Positions 24,077 through 31,351 of a stretch of 35,222 bases of DNA are shown one piece after another (the stretch's first letter is position 1; each line of letters starts with the position of its first letter). The position numbers and the translations under genes were made by a program. Origin of the DNA: Acidobacteriota bacterium (GTDB lineage: Bacteria > Acidobacteriota > Blastocatellia > Pyrinomonadales > Pyrinomonadaceae); the NCBI GenBank assembly GCA_020200235.1, contig JAIVJC010000003.1, forward strand, positions 1-35,222, in the 5' to 3' direction. The notes beneath the pieces were generated by a model, which worked only from the letters and a program-made list of their open reading frames with translations, was not told where the DNA came from and did no database searches.

Positions 24077-26308
24077 CTACCTTTGCACTTGATACTGCTG
24101 CGAAGTGGCGACCAGATAGACGGCGGTGCGCGCGCGCTTGAGCTGGTAGCCCGTGTCGGTCACGGGGATGCCGCTGACGGCGCTCAAGACCTGCGCCTTC
24201 ATCGCCGCGCCCATCGTGTTGTGCATCAGGAGCGCGTCGAGGGAGTCGATCATCTGGGACGGGTTGTCGGCGAGCGTGGTCAGGTTGCCGAGGTTGAGCT
24301 GCGTCCCCGAAGGCGTGTTGGCGTTCGGCGAGATGCCCTGATAGACGAGCGTGTTGACGACGTTGGCGCGCCGCAGGGTGGTCGAGGTCGAGAGGATCTC
24401 GAAGGCGGGGCCTAAGAGCTTCGTCCCCGGCACTTCGTAGAGCGGCGCGTAGTAGCTGAAGACGGTGGCGGGGAGGAAGACCGGCTGATCGAGCGAGTTG
24501 GGCAGATCGCCGCGCGTCGAGTTCTGCCCGATGACGCCGTCGCTCGGGGCCGAGGGGTTGCCGAAGGCGGAGGCGCCAAAGGCGCGCAGCACGTTGTTGA
24601 TGAGCTGCACGGGCTCTCGGAGCTTGCCGTACTTCGGATCGGTCTTCGCGTCGCCGCGCGCCTCCGGGTCTAACAGGATCGCCCGGATGACCGCCTTCAT
24701 CTGGCCGCGCGCGCCCGTACAGTTGTCCGGATAGAGCGCGTCGCAGTCGTTGTTGAAGGCGCGCGCGACGCGGTCGACGTAAGCGGGCGAGGGGTTGCTG
24801 GTGACGAGGTGCTGAATGAGCTGCTTGCCGATGAAGGGGCCTGTATTCGGGTGGTTGAAGAGGTTGTCGAGCGCGCCGCCCACGTCCGCCATCGTCGTCT
24901 GGTTGGCGGGGAGCGTCGTGCCGTTCAGCAGCGTCTTCGCGTTGATGTCGTGGTTCGTCTCGCGCACGCTCATCGGGTCTTTGTAGTTGACGACGCCCTG
25001 CGTGCCGGGAGGCGCGGCGGCGAAGTTGAGCCCGGTGAAGACGCGCGCGAAGGCGGTGACATCGTTCTGCGTGTAGGTCGGGATGAGGCTCCCCTGGGAG
25101 TCGAGCTTGTACGTGCCGTCGTTGTTGAGCTGGTAGAGGCCGGTGGAGAAGAGCTGCATCACCTCGCGGGCGTAGTTCTCGTTCGGGTTCGTGCGCGTGT
25201 TGCCCGCCACGTCGAGGTAGCGACCCATGCCGGGGTTGAGCGTGATGTCCTGCAGGAGCTGACGGTAGTTGCCGAAGGCGTCGCGGTCGAGGATTTGGAG
25301 ATAGTAGGCCATCCACGACGGCTGGTTGATCTCGCGCCCCGAAACGACCGTGATCTGGTGCAGCGCCCACGCGACCCGCTGGCGCAACTGATCCGACTGC
25401 GGGTTGAAGCTGAGCGCGTTCTGGAAGAAGCGCACCTGCAGCTGGTACATCGTGTAGTTGTCGCGAAGGCAGAGGCTGCGCTGCGCGGCGTCGGTCTGCG
25501 GGCAGCCCTGCGCGTTGTCGATGGGCATGAGCGTCAGATCGGGGTAGTTCGCCGCGCCGTACTGATCCGCGGGGAAGGCTGGCGCGGCGTTGAACTGTTC
25601 GTTCAGGTAGGCGCGCAAGCCCAGCTGCTGGACGCGCGCGACCTCCGAGTTCGTCGCGCCCCACGTCGCCTGTTCGAGCATGCGCACCGTGTCGGCGTAG
25701 GAAGCCGCGCCCGTGAACGGATTCGGCGTCGGGGTCGGCGTCGGGCCGGGCAGCACGGCAGGTGCGGGCTGCGGGACGGAGCCGGGGTCGTCCGCCGGCA
25801 GACTCGTCGAGTGCCCCATCGTGATGCGCGCGCGGTTCGACGCGACGCCGTGGAGGTTGATGCGGACGAGCACGTCGCCGACGTTGTCCATCGCGGGGTC
25901 GAGCAGGACGGTGACCTGTTTGATCCCGCCGAATCTCGTCTCCCCCGTGTCCGGCACGTCGCGCACGTCCTCGACCGTCAGCTCGTACTTCTTGCCCGCG
26001 CCGTCCTCCGCGTCAGCCGAGAGCGCCTTCGCCCCCTCGCCCGCGAGGAGGTCGAGATTCATCACGAGGAAGATGACGCGCGTGCGCCGGTCTGAGCCGA
26101 CCAAGCCCGGCGAGTTGATCGCGAAGGGGTCGCGCATCTTCGCCACCGCGTCGACGGCGATGGCGCGCGTCGAGTTCGGCTCGGTCAAGACGATGGGGGC
26201 GGCGAGGGCGCTCGAAGCGGCGGCGAAGAGGGCGACGAGTGCTGCGGCGGCGGCGCGCGGCGGGCGCACGAAGCGCGCGCGGGAGCGGCGTGGGCTATTG
26301 TCAGTCAT
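24077..26308 (-). CDS. DUF1800 family secreted protein
   Basis: A 743-residue protein. Residues 1-37 are an Arg-rich n-region and hydrophobic signal (AAAALVALFAAASSALA). Residues 40-165 are an extra beta-rich domain (IVLTEPNSTRAIAVDAV, DNVGDVLVRINLHG) found on exported acidobacterial proteins. A Pro/Thr linker (PGPTPTPTPNP) leads to the DUF1800 domain (about 200-740), with RMLEQATWGATNSEV, RVAWALHQITVVSG and the family hallmark PNENYAREVMQLFSTG near 375-390. The C-terminal part contains LREPVQLINNVLRAFG and SYYAPLYEVPG. Function of the family is unknown; it is usually encoded next to DUF1501, as here. It is the first gene of a probable operon, with a promoter about 110 nt upstream. Confidence 0.92.
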   Translation of the reverse strand: MTDNSPRRSRARFVRPPRAAAAALVALFAAASSALAAPIVLTEPNSTRAIAVDAVAKMRDPFAINSPGLVGSDRRTRVIFLVMNLDLLAGEGAKALSADAEDGAGKKYELTVEDVRDVPDTGETRFGGIKQVTVLLDPAMDNVGDVLVRINLHGVASNRARITMGHSTSLPADDPGSVPQPAPAVLPGPTPTPTPNPFTGAASYADTVRMLEQATWGATNSEVARVQQLGLRAYLNEQFNAAPAFPADQYGAANYPDLTLMPIDNAQGCPQTDAAQRSLCLRDNYTMYQLQVRFFQNALSFNPQSDQLRQRVAWALHQITVVSGREINQPSWMAYYLQILDRDAFGNYRQLLQDITLNPGMGRYLDVAGNTRTNPNENYAREVMQLFSTGLYQLNNDGTYKLDSQGSLIPTYTQNDVTAFARVFTGLNFAAAPPGTQGVVNYKDPMSVRETNHDINAKTLLNGTTLPANQTTMADVGGALDNLFNHPNTGPFIGKQLIQHLVTSNPSPAYVDRVARAFNNDCDALYPDNCTGARGQMKAVIRAILLDPEARGDAKTDPKYGKLREPVQLINNVLRAFGASAFGNPSAPSDGVIGQNSTRGDLPNSLDQPVFLPATVFSYYAPLYEVPGTKLLGPAFEILSTSTTLRRANVVNTLVYQGISPNANTPSGTQLNLGNLTTLADNPSQMIDSLDALLMHNTMGAAMKAQVLSAVSGIPVTDTGYQLKRARTAVYLVATSQQYQVQR

Positions 26309-26418
26309 AAGACACCATCGAGAAGTCCGTAGGGCGAGGCTCTTCGGTCAAAACCGGGACTGAGTTGTTGGGAAACAGTAACCGTGTGGGGACGGGCGCG
26401 AACCTTGTGACGGCTGGA

Positions 26419-26447
26419 AATATAACACGCAACAGCCGCCGCGCCAA
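26419..26447 (-). promoter_or_regulatory. Sigma-70-like promoter of the DUF1800/DUF1501 operon
   Basis: On the minus strand TTGGCG (26447-26442) and TATATT (26424-26419) are 17 nt apart. The leader to the ATG at 26308 is about 105 nt. Confidence 0.5.
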
Positions 26448-26579
26448 AACTTTTAACGCCGCACTCGCCGCCCCGCGCGCGCCGGGGCGCGACGCAACCG
26501 ACCGCCAAGTGAAAAGCTCACGACGGAGCCGGGGCGAGAATACGCCGCCGCCGACTTCCCCGTGAGCCTTTAGACGGAC

Positions 26580-26616
26580 GCGCGCGGCGGAAAGTCTGAC
26601 TTTTTCCGCCGCGCGC
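26580..26616. terminator. Strong hairpin downstream of the 55-residue gene
   Basis: A perfect 14-bp stem, GCGCGCGGCGGAAA (26580-26593) and TTTCCGCCGCGCGC (26603-26616), with a 9-nt loop. It lies 12 nt past the stop of the minus-strand 55-aa gene, which it probably terminates; the seven-T run at 26624-26630 follows it on the plus strand. Confidence 0.7.
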
Positions 26617-26628
26617 CTCGAACTTTTT

Positions 26629-26796
26629 TTACGACGCCGCCCCGCCCTGTAGCCGATTCAGATCGGCGTCCGCCGTCTCCTCGTCGCCCTCGGCGGTGCC
26701 GGGCGTGCGACCGGGATCGCCCGTCTCCGCGTCCGCGCCGCCGCGCGGCTGACCCTGCCCGCCCGAACCTCGATCGCCCCTTTCCTGATCCGCCAT
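26629..26796 (-). CDS. Small hydrophilic protein, 55 residues
   Basis: A short gene with a strong ribosome-binding region (AAGGGGGAAGAGG before the ATG at 26796). The product has no hydrophobic segment: Gly/Gln/Asp/Glu-rich (MADQERGDRGSGGQGQP at the start, AETGDPGRT, GDEETADADLNRLQ at the end), so probably disordered and cytoplasmic, in the manner of small stress-related hydrophilic proteins. No family is recognised. The good SD and the hairpin just after the stop argue that it is real. Longer open frame to 26898 upstream lacks coding character. Confidence 0.55.
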   Translation of the reverse strand: MADQERGDRGSGGQGQPRGGADAETGDPGRTPGTAEGDEETADADLNRLQGGAAS

Positions 26797-26993
26797 CCTC
26801 TTCCCCCTTCGATCTCTTTTAAGTTTGCCGCGACTACGCGACGACTTTAGCACGGCGGAAATTATCGCGACAGCGTAGGCTCGCTCCGCGCTCTGCACGC
26901 CGCGCGGTCGTTGGTGTTATCCTATGCCGGCGAGACTCCCCTAACTTGAATCCGCACTGCGCGCCGTGCGACGCGGCGGCAGTTCGTCAGCTC

Positions 26994-27875
26994 ATGCTGA
27001 GGCACCGACTCACGAAACAGTTTCGGTTGCGCCGCACCGCGCCGCGCGGCGGATCGTTGTGCCGTGTCGTCGCGTCGGTGATCATCGTCGCCCTCGCCCT
27101 CACTCCCGCCGCGGCGCGCGCGCAGGCGGGCAAGCGACAGACCTCGCGCGCGGCGCAGGCTGCGACGAAGACGAAGAAAGCGGCTGACAAGAAAGAGGCG
27201 GAGAAGAAAGCGCAGCCGAAGGACGAGCTGGCGGCGCTGCGCGACGAGTTCGTGCGCGTGACGGGCGAGTACAAGAAGGGCTTGGGCGACTTGCTGCCCT
27301 ACCAGGAGCGCGATGTGCGGCGGGCGGAGGAAAAGCTCGGCAAGCTACAGGAGTTAAAAAAGGAAGGGCTCATCGCTCAGCGCGACGTTGAAGCCGCCGA
27401 GAAAATTCTCGCCGACGCGCGGGCGAAGGTCTTGGAGACAGAGCAGCAGATGAAGGCGGCGGACGTGCAGGTGGCGAACGCGCTCGTCGAGGAGAAGGTC
27501 GTCGAGCAGGCGGCGAAGACCCCGCCGCCCGCGCGCGGCAAGATGATCCGCACGACCGCCTACATCCGCTACGGCGGCGTGGGCTCGTTCTCGCTCTCGT
27601 CCGGCGCAGGTCGCGTGATGAGCTTCTACACGCAGGCTTTCAAAAAGCAGTTGCCGATCAGCGCGTTCGGTCAGACGGCGGTTCACAACCAGCTCGGCTT
27701 CGATCACCGCAACGCGATGGACGTGGCGCTGAACCCCGACAGCGCGGAGGGGCGCGCGCTCGTCAACTACCTGCGCGCCAACGGCATCCCCTTCTTCGCC
27801 TTTTTCATGGCGATCCCCGGCTCCGCCACGGGCCCGCACATCCACGTCGGGATGCCCTCACACAAAATCCGCTGA
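26994..27875 (+). CDS. Secreted coiled-coil protein with M15/DD-peptidase-like domain
   Basis: A 293-residue protein from ATG 26994 (a TTG at 26946 is an alternative). A signal peptide with a long basic n-region (RVVASVIIVALALTPAAARAQ) is followed by a Lys/Ala/Glu-rich stretch and a coiled coil (about 65-170, RRAEEKLGKLQELKKEG). The C-terminal domain has TAVHNQLGFDHRNAMDVAL and SATGPHIHVG; His238, Asp243 and His282/His284 fit the HxxxxxD...HxH zinc site of D-Ala-D-Ala carboxypeptidase/VanY-like peptidases. Known enzymes of this fold trim peptidoglycan stems. The coiled coil may position or regulate it, as in EnvC-like systems. Zinc binding and substrate are inferred. It converges on the umuD-like gene. 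Confidence 0.8.
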   Translation: MLRHRLTKQFRLRRTAPRGGSLCRVVASVIIVALALTPAAARAQAGKRQTSRAAQAATKTKKAADKKEAEKKAQPKDELAALRDEFVRVTGEYKKGLGDLLPYQERDVRRAEEKLGKLQELKKEGLIAQRDVEAAEKILADARAKVLETEQQMKAADVQVANALVEEKVVEQAAKTPPPARGKMIRTTAYIRYGGVGSFSLSSGAGRVMSFYTQAFKKQLPISAFGQTAVHNQLGFDHRNAMDVALNPDSAEGRALVNYLRANGIPFFAFFMAIPGSATGPHIHVGMPSHKIR

Positions 27876-27904
27876 CCTCCGGCGCGGCTGCAATCCGGAG
27901 CGGA

Positions 27905-28339
27905 TCACAGGCTGTGGATGACGCTCGTCACGACGCCCCAGATCTCGAAGTCGTGCCGCTCGCCGATCTCTAACTCCTCGTAGGCGTCGTTCTCCGGCGC
28001 GAGCAGGACTTTGCCGTCGCGCTCGATGAGGCGCTTGACGACGAACTCGTCGTCCACGCGCGCGACGACGACCTTGCCGTCCGAGGCTTCGACCGAGCGA
28101 TCCACGACGAGGATGTCGCCGTCGTGGATGCCGGCGCCCGTCATCGAGTCGCCGGAGACGCGCACGAAGTAGGTCGCGGCGTAGTTTCGGATCAGGTGCT
28201 TGTTGAGATCGATCCTGCCGTCCACGTAATCGACGACGGGGAAGGGCGAGCCGGCGGAGACCGGCGCGGTGAAGATGGGGCGCGTCCAGCGCGTGGGGAA
28301 GCGCGTGAGCGTGTAGAACTGCACGACCTCTGTGGGCAT
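27905..28339 (-). CDS. umuD: UmuD-like SOS mutagenesis protein (S24 peptidase)
   Basis: A 144-residue protein of the LexA/UmuD family without a DNA-binding domain. The self-cleavage site is Ala29-Gly30 in TAPVSAGSPFP; the catalytic pair is Ser65 (VSGDSMTGAGI) and Lys102 (EFVVKRLIERDG). Spacings from site to Ser (35) and Ser to Lys (37) equal those of E. coli UmuD (Gly25, Ser60, Lys97). In E. coli, RecA filaments trigger cleavage and UmuD' joins UmuC as polymerase V. Here no umuC follows: the next gene downstream is convergent. The partner polymerase must be elsewhere, or the protein acts alone. It has an excellent promoter at 28413-28441. Confidence 0.9.
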   Translation of the reverse strand: MPTEVVQFYTLTRFPTRWTRPIFTAPVSAGSPFPVVDYVDGRIDLNKHLIRNYAATYFVRVSGDSMTGAGIHDGDILVVDRSVEASDGKVVVARVDDEFVVKRLIERDGKVLLAPENDAYEELEIGERHDFEIWGVVTSVIHSL

Positions 28340-28412
28340 AAATGGTTTAGCTCACAGCCGGTCGGGAGCCCGGCGTTCGAGTTTGTCAGGCTGGTAGAAC
28401 TCTCGCAGGATT

Positions 28413-28441
28413 TATGTAACAAGGCGGGGCGCGCGTGTCAA
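28413..28441 (-). promoter_or_regulatory. Strong sigma-70 promoter of the umuD-like gene
   Basis: On the minus strand a perfect TTGACA (28441-28436) and TACATA (28418-28413) are exactly 17 nt apart. Between the -10 and the ATG lies GAGTT-N14-AACTC, which could be an operator, but I cannot match it to a known LexA box. Leader length is about 70 nt. Confidence 0.7.
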
Positions 28442-28521
28442 CACCCACGCGCGCCGTCGGCGGTTTGGTTCCATCTTGAGTATGGCGGTAATAGGACTCA
28501 CCGCGGAGGCGCGGAGAGGGG

Positions 28522-28604
28522 CGATGAAGTCGGAACGATGAACGCTGAACGATGAACTGAAGGCGAATGCTCTTACTTCATCGTTCATCGTTCCGACTTC
28601 ATCG
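28522..28604. repeat. Perfect 23-bp inverted repeat after the alcohol dehydrogenase gene
   Basis: Arms at 28522-28544 and 28582-28604, beginning CGATGAAGTCGGAACGATGA, with a 37-nt loop that itself repeats the GAACGATGAA motif. It lies 6 nt past the stop of the alcohol dehydrogenase gene (28611) and about 80 nt upstream of the umuD promoter. GC is lower than in its surroundings; a dispersed intergenic repeat acting as terminator is likely. Confidence 0.8.
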
Positions 28605-28610
28605 TTTGGC

Positions 28611-29666
28611 TCACTGCCCGCGCCGGAGCGAGTCGATGTCGATGACGAAGCGGTAGCGCACGTCAGCCTTGACGGTGCGCTCGTATGCCTCCTCGATCCG
28701 CTGGATGGGGATCACCTCGACGTCGGAGGTGATACGGCGCTCCGCGCAGTAGTCGAGCATCTCCTGCGTCTCGCGGATGCCGCCGATGCTGGAGCCGGCG
28801 AACCTGCGGCGGTTCGAGATGACCGAGAAGGCTTGCACCTCCACGGGTTTTTCCGGCACGCCGACGAGCACCATCACCCCGTCCCTGCGCAGCAGGTTGA
28901 GGTAGAGGTTCACGTCGTGCGGCGCGGAGACGGTGTCGAGGATGAGATCGAACTTGTTGGCGAGCGGCGCGAGGCTCTCCGGCTCCCGCGTCACGACGAA
29001 GTGGTGCGCGCCGAGCTGGCGCGCGTCCCCCTCCTTCGAGGGCGAGGTGCTGAAGACCGTGACGTCGGCGCCCATCGACGCGGCGAGCTTCACGCCCATG
29101 TGCCCCAAGCCCCCGAGCCCGACGACGCCGACGCGCTGCCCCTCGCGGACGTTGAAGTGGCGCAGCGGCGAGTAGGTCGTGATCCCGGCGCAGAGCAGCG
29201 GCGCCGCCCCGGCGGGGTCGAGCCCCGCGGGAATCCTGAGCGTGTAGTTCTCGTCCACGACGATCTGCGTCGAGTAGCCGCCGTAGGTCGGCGTCTTCTC
29301 GTCCATCTCCGTCCCGTTGTAGGTGGCCGCGGTGTGCCCCTCGCAGTACTGCTCCAAGCCCTCACGGCAGTTGTCGCAGACGCGGCACGAATCGACGAAG
29401 CAGCCGACGCCCGCCATGTCGCCCTCCCTGAACTTCGTGACCGCCGCGCCGACGCGCGCGACTCTACCGACGATCTCGTGACCGGGCACCATCGGGAACG
29501 TCGAGTTGTTCCACTCGCCGCGCGCCTGGTGGATGTCGGAGTGGCAGACGCCGCAGAAAAGAATCTCGATCAGCACGTCGTGCTCGCCCGGCTCCCTCCG
29601 CTCGAAGGCGAAAGGCTCCGGCGGCGTGGTCGCGCTCATCGCCGCGTACCCGTTTGTTTTAAGCAT
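28611..29666 (-). CDS. Zinc-dependent alcohol dehydrogenase (CAD/YahK-like, NADP-type)
   Basis: A 351-residue cytoplasmic medium-chain dehydrogenase. Catalytic zinc ligands are in FCGVCHSDIHQ (Cys41) and PGHEIVG (His63, Glu64); the structural zinc is held by Cys94, Cys97, Cys100 and Cys108 in CRVCDNCREGLEQYC. The cofactor-binding loop is GLGGLGHMGVK. The block GYAAMSATTPPEPFAFERR at the start and GGYSTQIVVDENY are typical of the cinnamyl-alcohol-dehydrogenase-like YahK/AdhA group, which reduce a range of aldehydes with NADPH. The ATG at 29666 has GAGGAG 7 nt upstream. The open frame extends to 29933 only because the palindromic repeat at 29734-29893 lacks stops, so that part is not coding. 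Confidence 0.93.
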   Translation of the reverse strand: MLKTNGYAAMSATTPPEPFAFERREPGEHDVLIEILFCGVCHSDIHQARGEWNNSTFPMVPGHEIVGRVARVGAAVTKFREGDMAGVGCFVDSCRVCDNCREGLEQYCEGHTAATYNGTEMDEKTPTYGGYSTQIVVDENYTLRIPAGLDPAGAAPLLCAGITTYSPLRHFNVREGQRVGVVGLGGLGHMGVKLAASMGADVTVFSTSPSKEGDARQLGAHHFVVTREPESLAPLANKFDLILDTVSAPHDVNLYLNLLRRDGVMVLVGVPEKPVEVQAFSVISNRRRFAGSSIGGIRETQEMLDYCAERRITSDVEVIPIQRIEEAYERTVKADVRYRFVIDIDSLRRGQ

Positions 29667-29733
29667 GAATGATCTCCTCGCCGGACATGATAAGTCTTGA
29701 CTCGTGAAATCGTGACTTGCTGCGATTGCGTAA

Positions 29734-29893
29734 GTCAGAACCGCCTGCTGCAAACGGGCGGGTCTGCCGATTTTAGAATGCGGAATGCGGAATGCGGATT
29801 GAAGAGCACTCAAGCCCTCTGCTCGAAATCCGCAATCCGGAATCCGCATTCCGCAATTGAAGAGCCCGCCCGCTTGCGGCAGGCGGTTCCGAC
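29734..29893. repeat. Composite palindromic element with REP-like ends
   Basis: Two copies of the unit seen at 17148-17254 face each other: 29734-29763 direct and 29864-29893 inverted. Between them is a second imperfect palindrome built from GGAATGCGGAATGCGG-type runs (29778-29800) and their complement (29825-29856), with GAAGAG after each arm. The ~160-bp whole resembles a non-autonomous MITE-like insertion. It sits between the alcohol dehydrogenase start and the DUF4142 stop (29971). No obvious target-site duplication. Confidence 0.8.
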
Positions 29894-29970
29894 CTGTTGA
29901 GAGCAGGATGAAAATTTCGTTCGAAACTTCCACCCCGCCCCGATCCGAACCCGGACTCTTCGTCGCCCCT

Positions 29971-30483
29971 TTACATCTTCGACTTGATGTCTTTGATCAT
30001 CTGCAGGTGATCGCGCAGGGTGGGCAAGGTCTTCGCGGCGAAAGCCCTCACGTCGGCGTCGTCGCCCTTCTCGGACTGCGTCTGGAACACCTCGACGTCG
30101 TGCTCGTGATCCTCGACCATCATGTCCACGTACTGCTGGTCGAAGTCAGCGCCCGCGAGCTTCGAGAGCTTGTCCATCATCGACTTTTGATCGGAGGTCA
30201 GCTCCTGCGGGAGCTGGATGTTCTTGCGCGCGGCGAGCTGGTTCAGCTCCATGTTCGCCTTCGTGTGATCGTCGATCATGCGCTGACCGAAGAGCTTGAC
30301 GACGGCGCTGCCGCCGCGCTCGGTGGCGAGCTTACCCATCTGCACCTCAGCCATCCCGCCCTGCGCCGCCTCCTTCGCGAAGCCGTCCGACTTCTTGCCG
30401 CCGTCGCTCGCGTCGCCCGCGCACGCCAGCATGAGCAACGCCGCCGCGACGGGCAGCGCCAACGCCGAAACTTTTTTCATCAT
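29971..30483 (-). CDS. DUF4142 lipoprotein
   Basis: A 170-residue protein with a signal peptide (KKVSALALPVAAALLMLACAG) ending in a lipobox-like LMLAC, so probably a lipoprotein. The DUF4142 domain (about 35-165) is ferritin-like, four-helix: FAKEAAQGGMAEVQMGKLA, VKLFGQRMIDDHTKANMEL, FDQQYVDMMVEDHEHDVEVF and LPTLRDHLQMIKDI, with the conserved DDH and EDHxxD residues seen. Function is unknown; homologues are linked with stress responses and envelope. The ATG at 30483 was chosen because GAAGGAG at 30492-30498 gives an 8-nt spacing and overlaps the alternative GTG at 30492. It follows the SRPBCC gene by about 110 nt on the same strand. Confidence 0.9.
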   Translation of the reverse strand: MMKKVSALALPVAAALLMLACAGDASDGGKKSDGFAKEAAQGGMAEVQMGKLATERGGSAVVKLFGQRMIDDHTKANMELNQLAARKNIQLPQELTSDQKSMMDKLSKLAGADFDQQYVDMMVEDHEHDVEVFQTQSEKGDDADVRAFAAKTLPTLRDHLQMIKDIKSKM

Positions 30484-30595
30484 CGCCTTCACTCCTTCAA
30501 CCGCACCGTGCGCTCGCCGCCGTCGCGCGGGGGTCGATCCACCCGGCGGCGGCGGCGCGCGGAGTTCTTTCAGTGTGCGAGGTCAAGTCAGACTC

Positions 30596-31207
30596 TTACT
30601 TCGCCGACGCGGCGCGACCCGAAGTCTGACCTTCCGTGGTCGAGACCTCGCCCGCCTCCATCAGCTGCTTGAAGCGGCGCAGGTCTTCGTCCACCTGCTG
30701 CTCCGGGCTCTCGCCGAAGAGCTTCGCGACGAGCGAGCCGAGCAGACCCGCGGGCGGATCGTACTTCAGGACGACTTTCACCTGCGTGCCGCGCCCGCCC
30801 GGCGCCGCCTGGAAGTGGACGGAGCCCGCGTTATCGACCTCCGATCCTTCGAGCGAGCGCCACGCGATCAGCTCGTTCTCCTTCTCGTTGTAAACCTCTG
30901 CGTCCCACTCGACCGAAGACCCGGCGGGACCCTTCGCCACCCAGTGTGAGGTGGCGTCGCCGGTGACGCGCACCTCTTCGAGGTGCTTCATGAAGCGCGG
31001 CAGGTTCTCGAAGTTGCGCCAGAAGCGGAACAGCTCTTCGGGCGAGCGGTTGATCGTCAGACTCTTCTCGACCTTCACGCCGTGCCCGCCTCTGACGCTC
31101 ACGTTCGGGTTGTCGCCCTCGGTCCCGGCGGTGTTGATGCCCGCCGCGTCGTAGGCTCCGCTGCGAGATACTTTCCGGACACGGTTTAACCGTTTTGTCC
31201 GTACCAT
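30596..31207 (-). CDS. SRPBCC-family (polyketide cyclase/START-like) protein, N-terminally truncated
   Basis: About 203 residues. The SRPBCC domain is complete (about 40-185): VEKSLTINRSPEELFRFWR, LPRFMKHLEEVRVTG, SSVEWDAEVYNEKENELIAW and FQAAPGGRGTQVKVVLKYDPP, with a final helix DEDLRRFKQLMEAGE. Family members of this kind usually carry an upstream hydrophobic DUF2892-type segment before the AAGINTAGTEGDNPNVSVRG block. Here the sequence upstream of GAYDAAG changes to an AT-rich, unrelated stretch, and only about 20 non-homologous residues precede it. The ATG at 31207 has no good SD, and a palindrome overlaps the start. The gene therefore looks cut by a recombination event at about 31165. Ligand unknown. 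Confidence 0.75.
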   Translation of the reverse strand: MVRTKRLNRVRKVSRSGAYDAAGINTAGTEGDNPNVSVRGGHGVKVEKSLTINRSPEELFRFWRNFENLPRFMKHLEEVRVTGDATSHWVAKGPAGSSVEWDAEVYNEKENELIAWRSLEGSEVDNAGSVHFQAAPGGRGTQVKVVLKYDPPAGLLGSLVAKLFGESPEQQVDEDLRRFKQLMEAGEVSTTEGQTSGRAASAK

Positions 31208-31215
31208 GTCCGAAA
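31171..31215. repeat. Palindrome at the edge of the AT-rich segment
   Basis: CTTTCCGGACACGG (31171-31184) faces CCATGTCCGAAAA (31204-31215), with an inner GGTT/AACC pair. It marks the point where the SRPBCC homology and high GC end. It could be a recombination site, an operator or a remnant of an element end. Confidence 0.5.
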
Positions 31216-31351
31216 ACAACTCAACTAAATCGGTGTTATGGATTTTATAGTCAATCGTCGTGCCGATAGCCCACGATTGAAAGTTTAAGTTCGTCCGCCT
31301 AAAAAACGGTCATCGCATGGCGCACTAACTAACTGAGACAAGCGAACTATT

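Larger units (their letters stand above)
26309..26628. other. Intergenic region upstream of the DUF1800 operon
   Basis: About 320 bases without a supported gene. It contains the minus-strand promoter at 26419-26447 and the hairpin at 26580-26616. A 66-codon open frame on the plus strand (26365-26565) has no recognisable content and is probably chance. Confidence 0.55.

Noticed and set aside
22604-26095. Long plus-strand open frames (22604-23890 and 24809-26095) opposite DUF1501 and DUF1800
   Set aside because: Composition is typical of antisense GC-rich frames and the minus-strand products are full family members.
29667-29933. N-terminal extension of the alcohol dehydrogenase
   Set aside because: It translates the palindromic repeat; ATG 29666 has a good Shine-Dalgarno and matches the family start.
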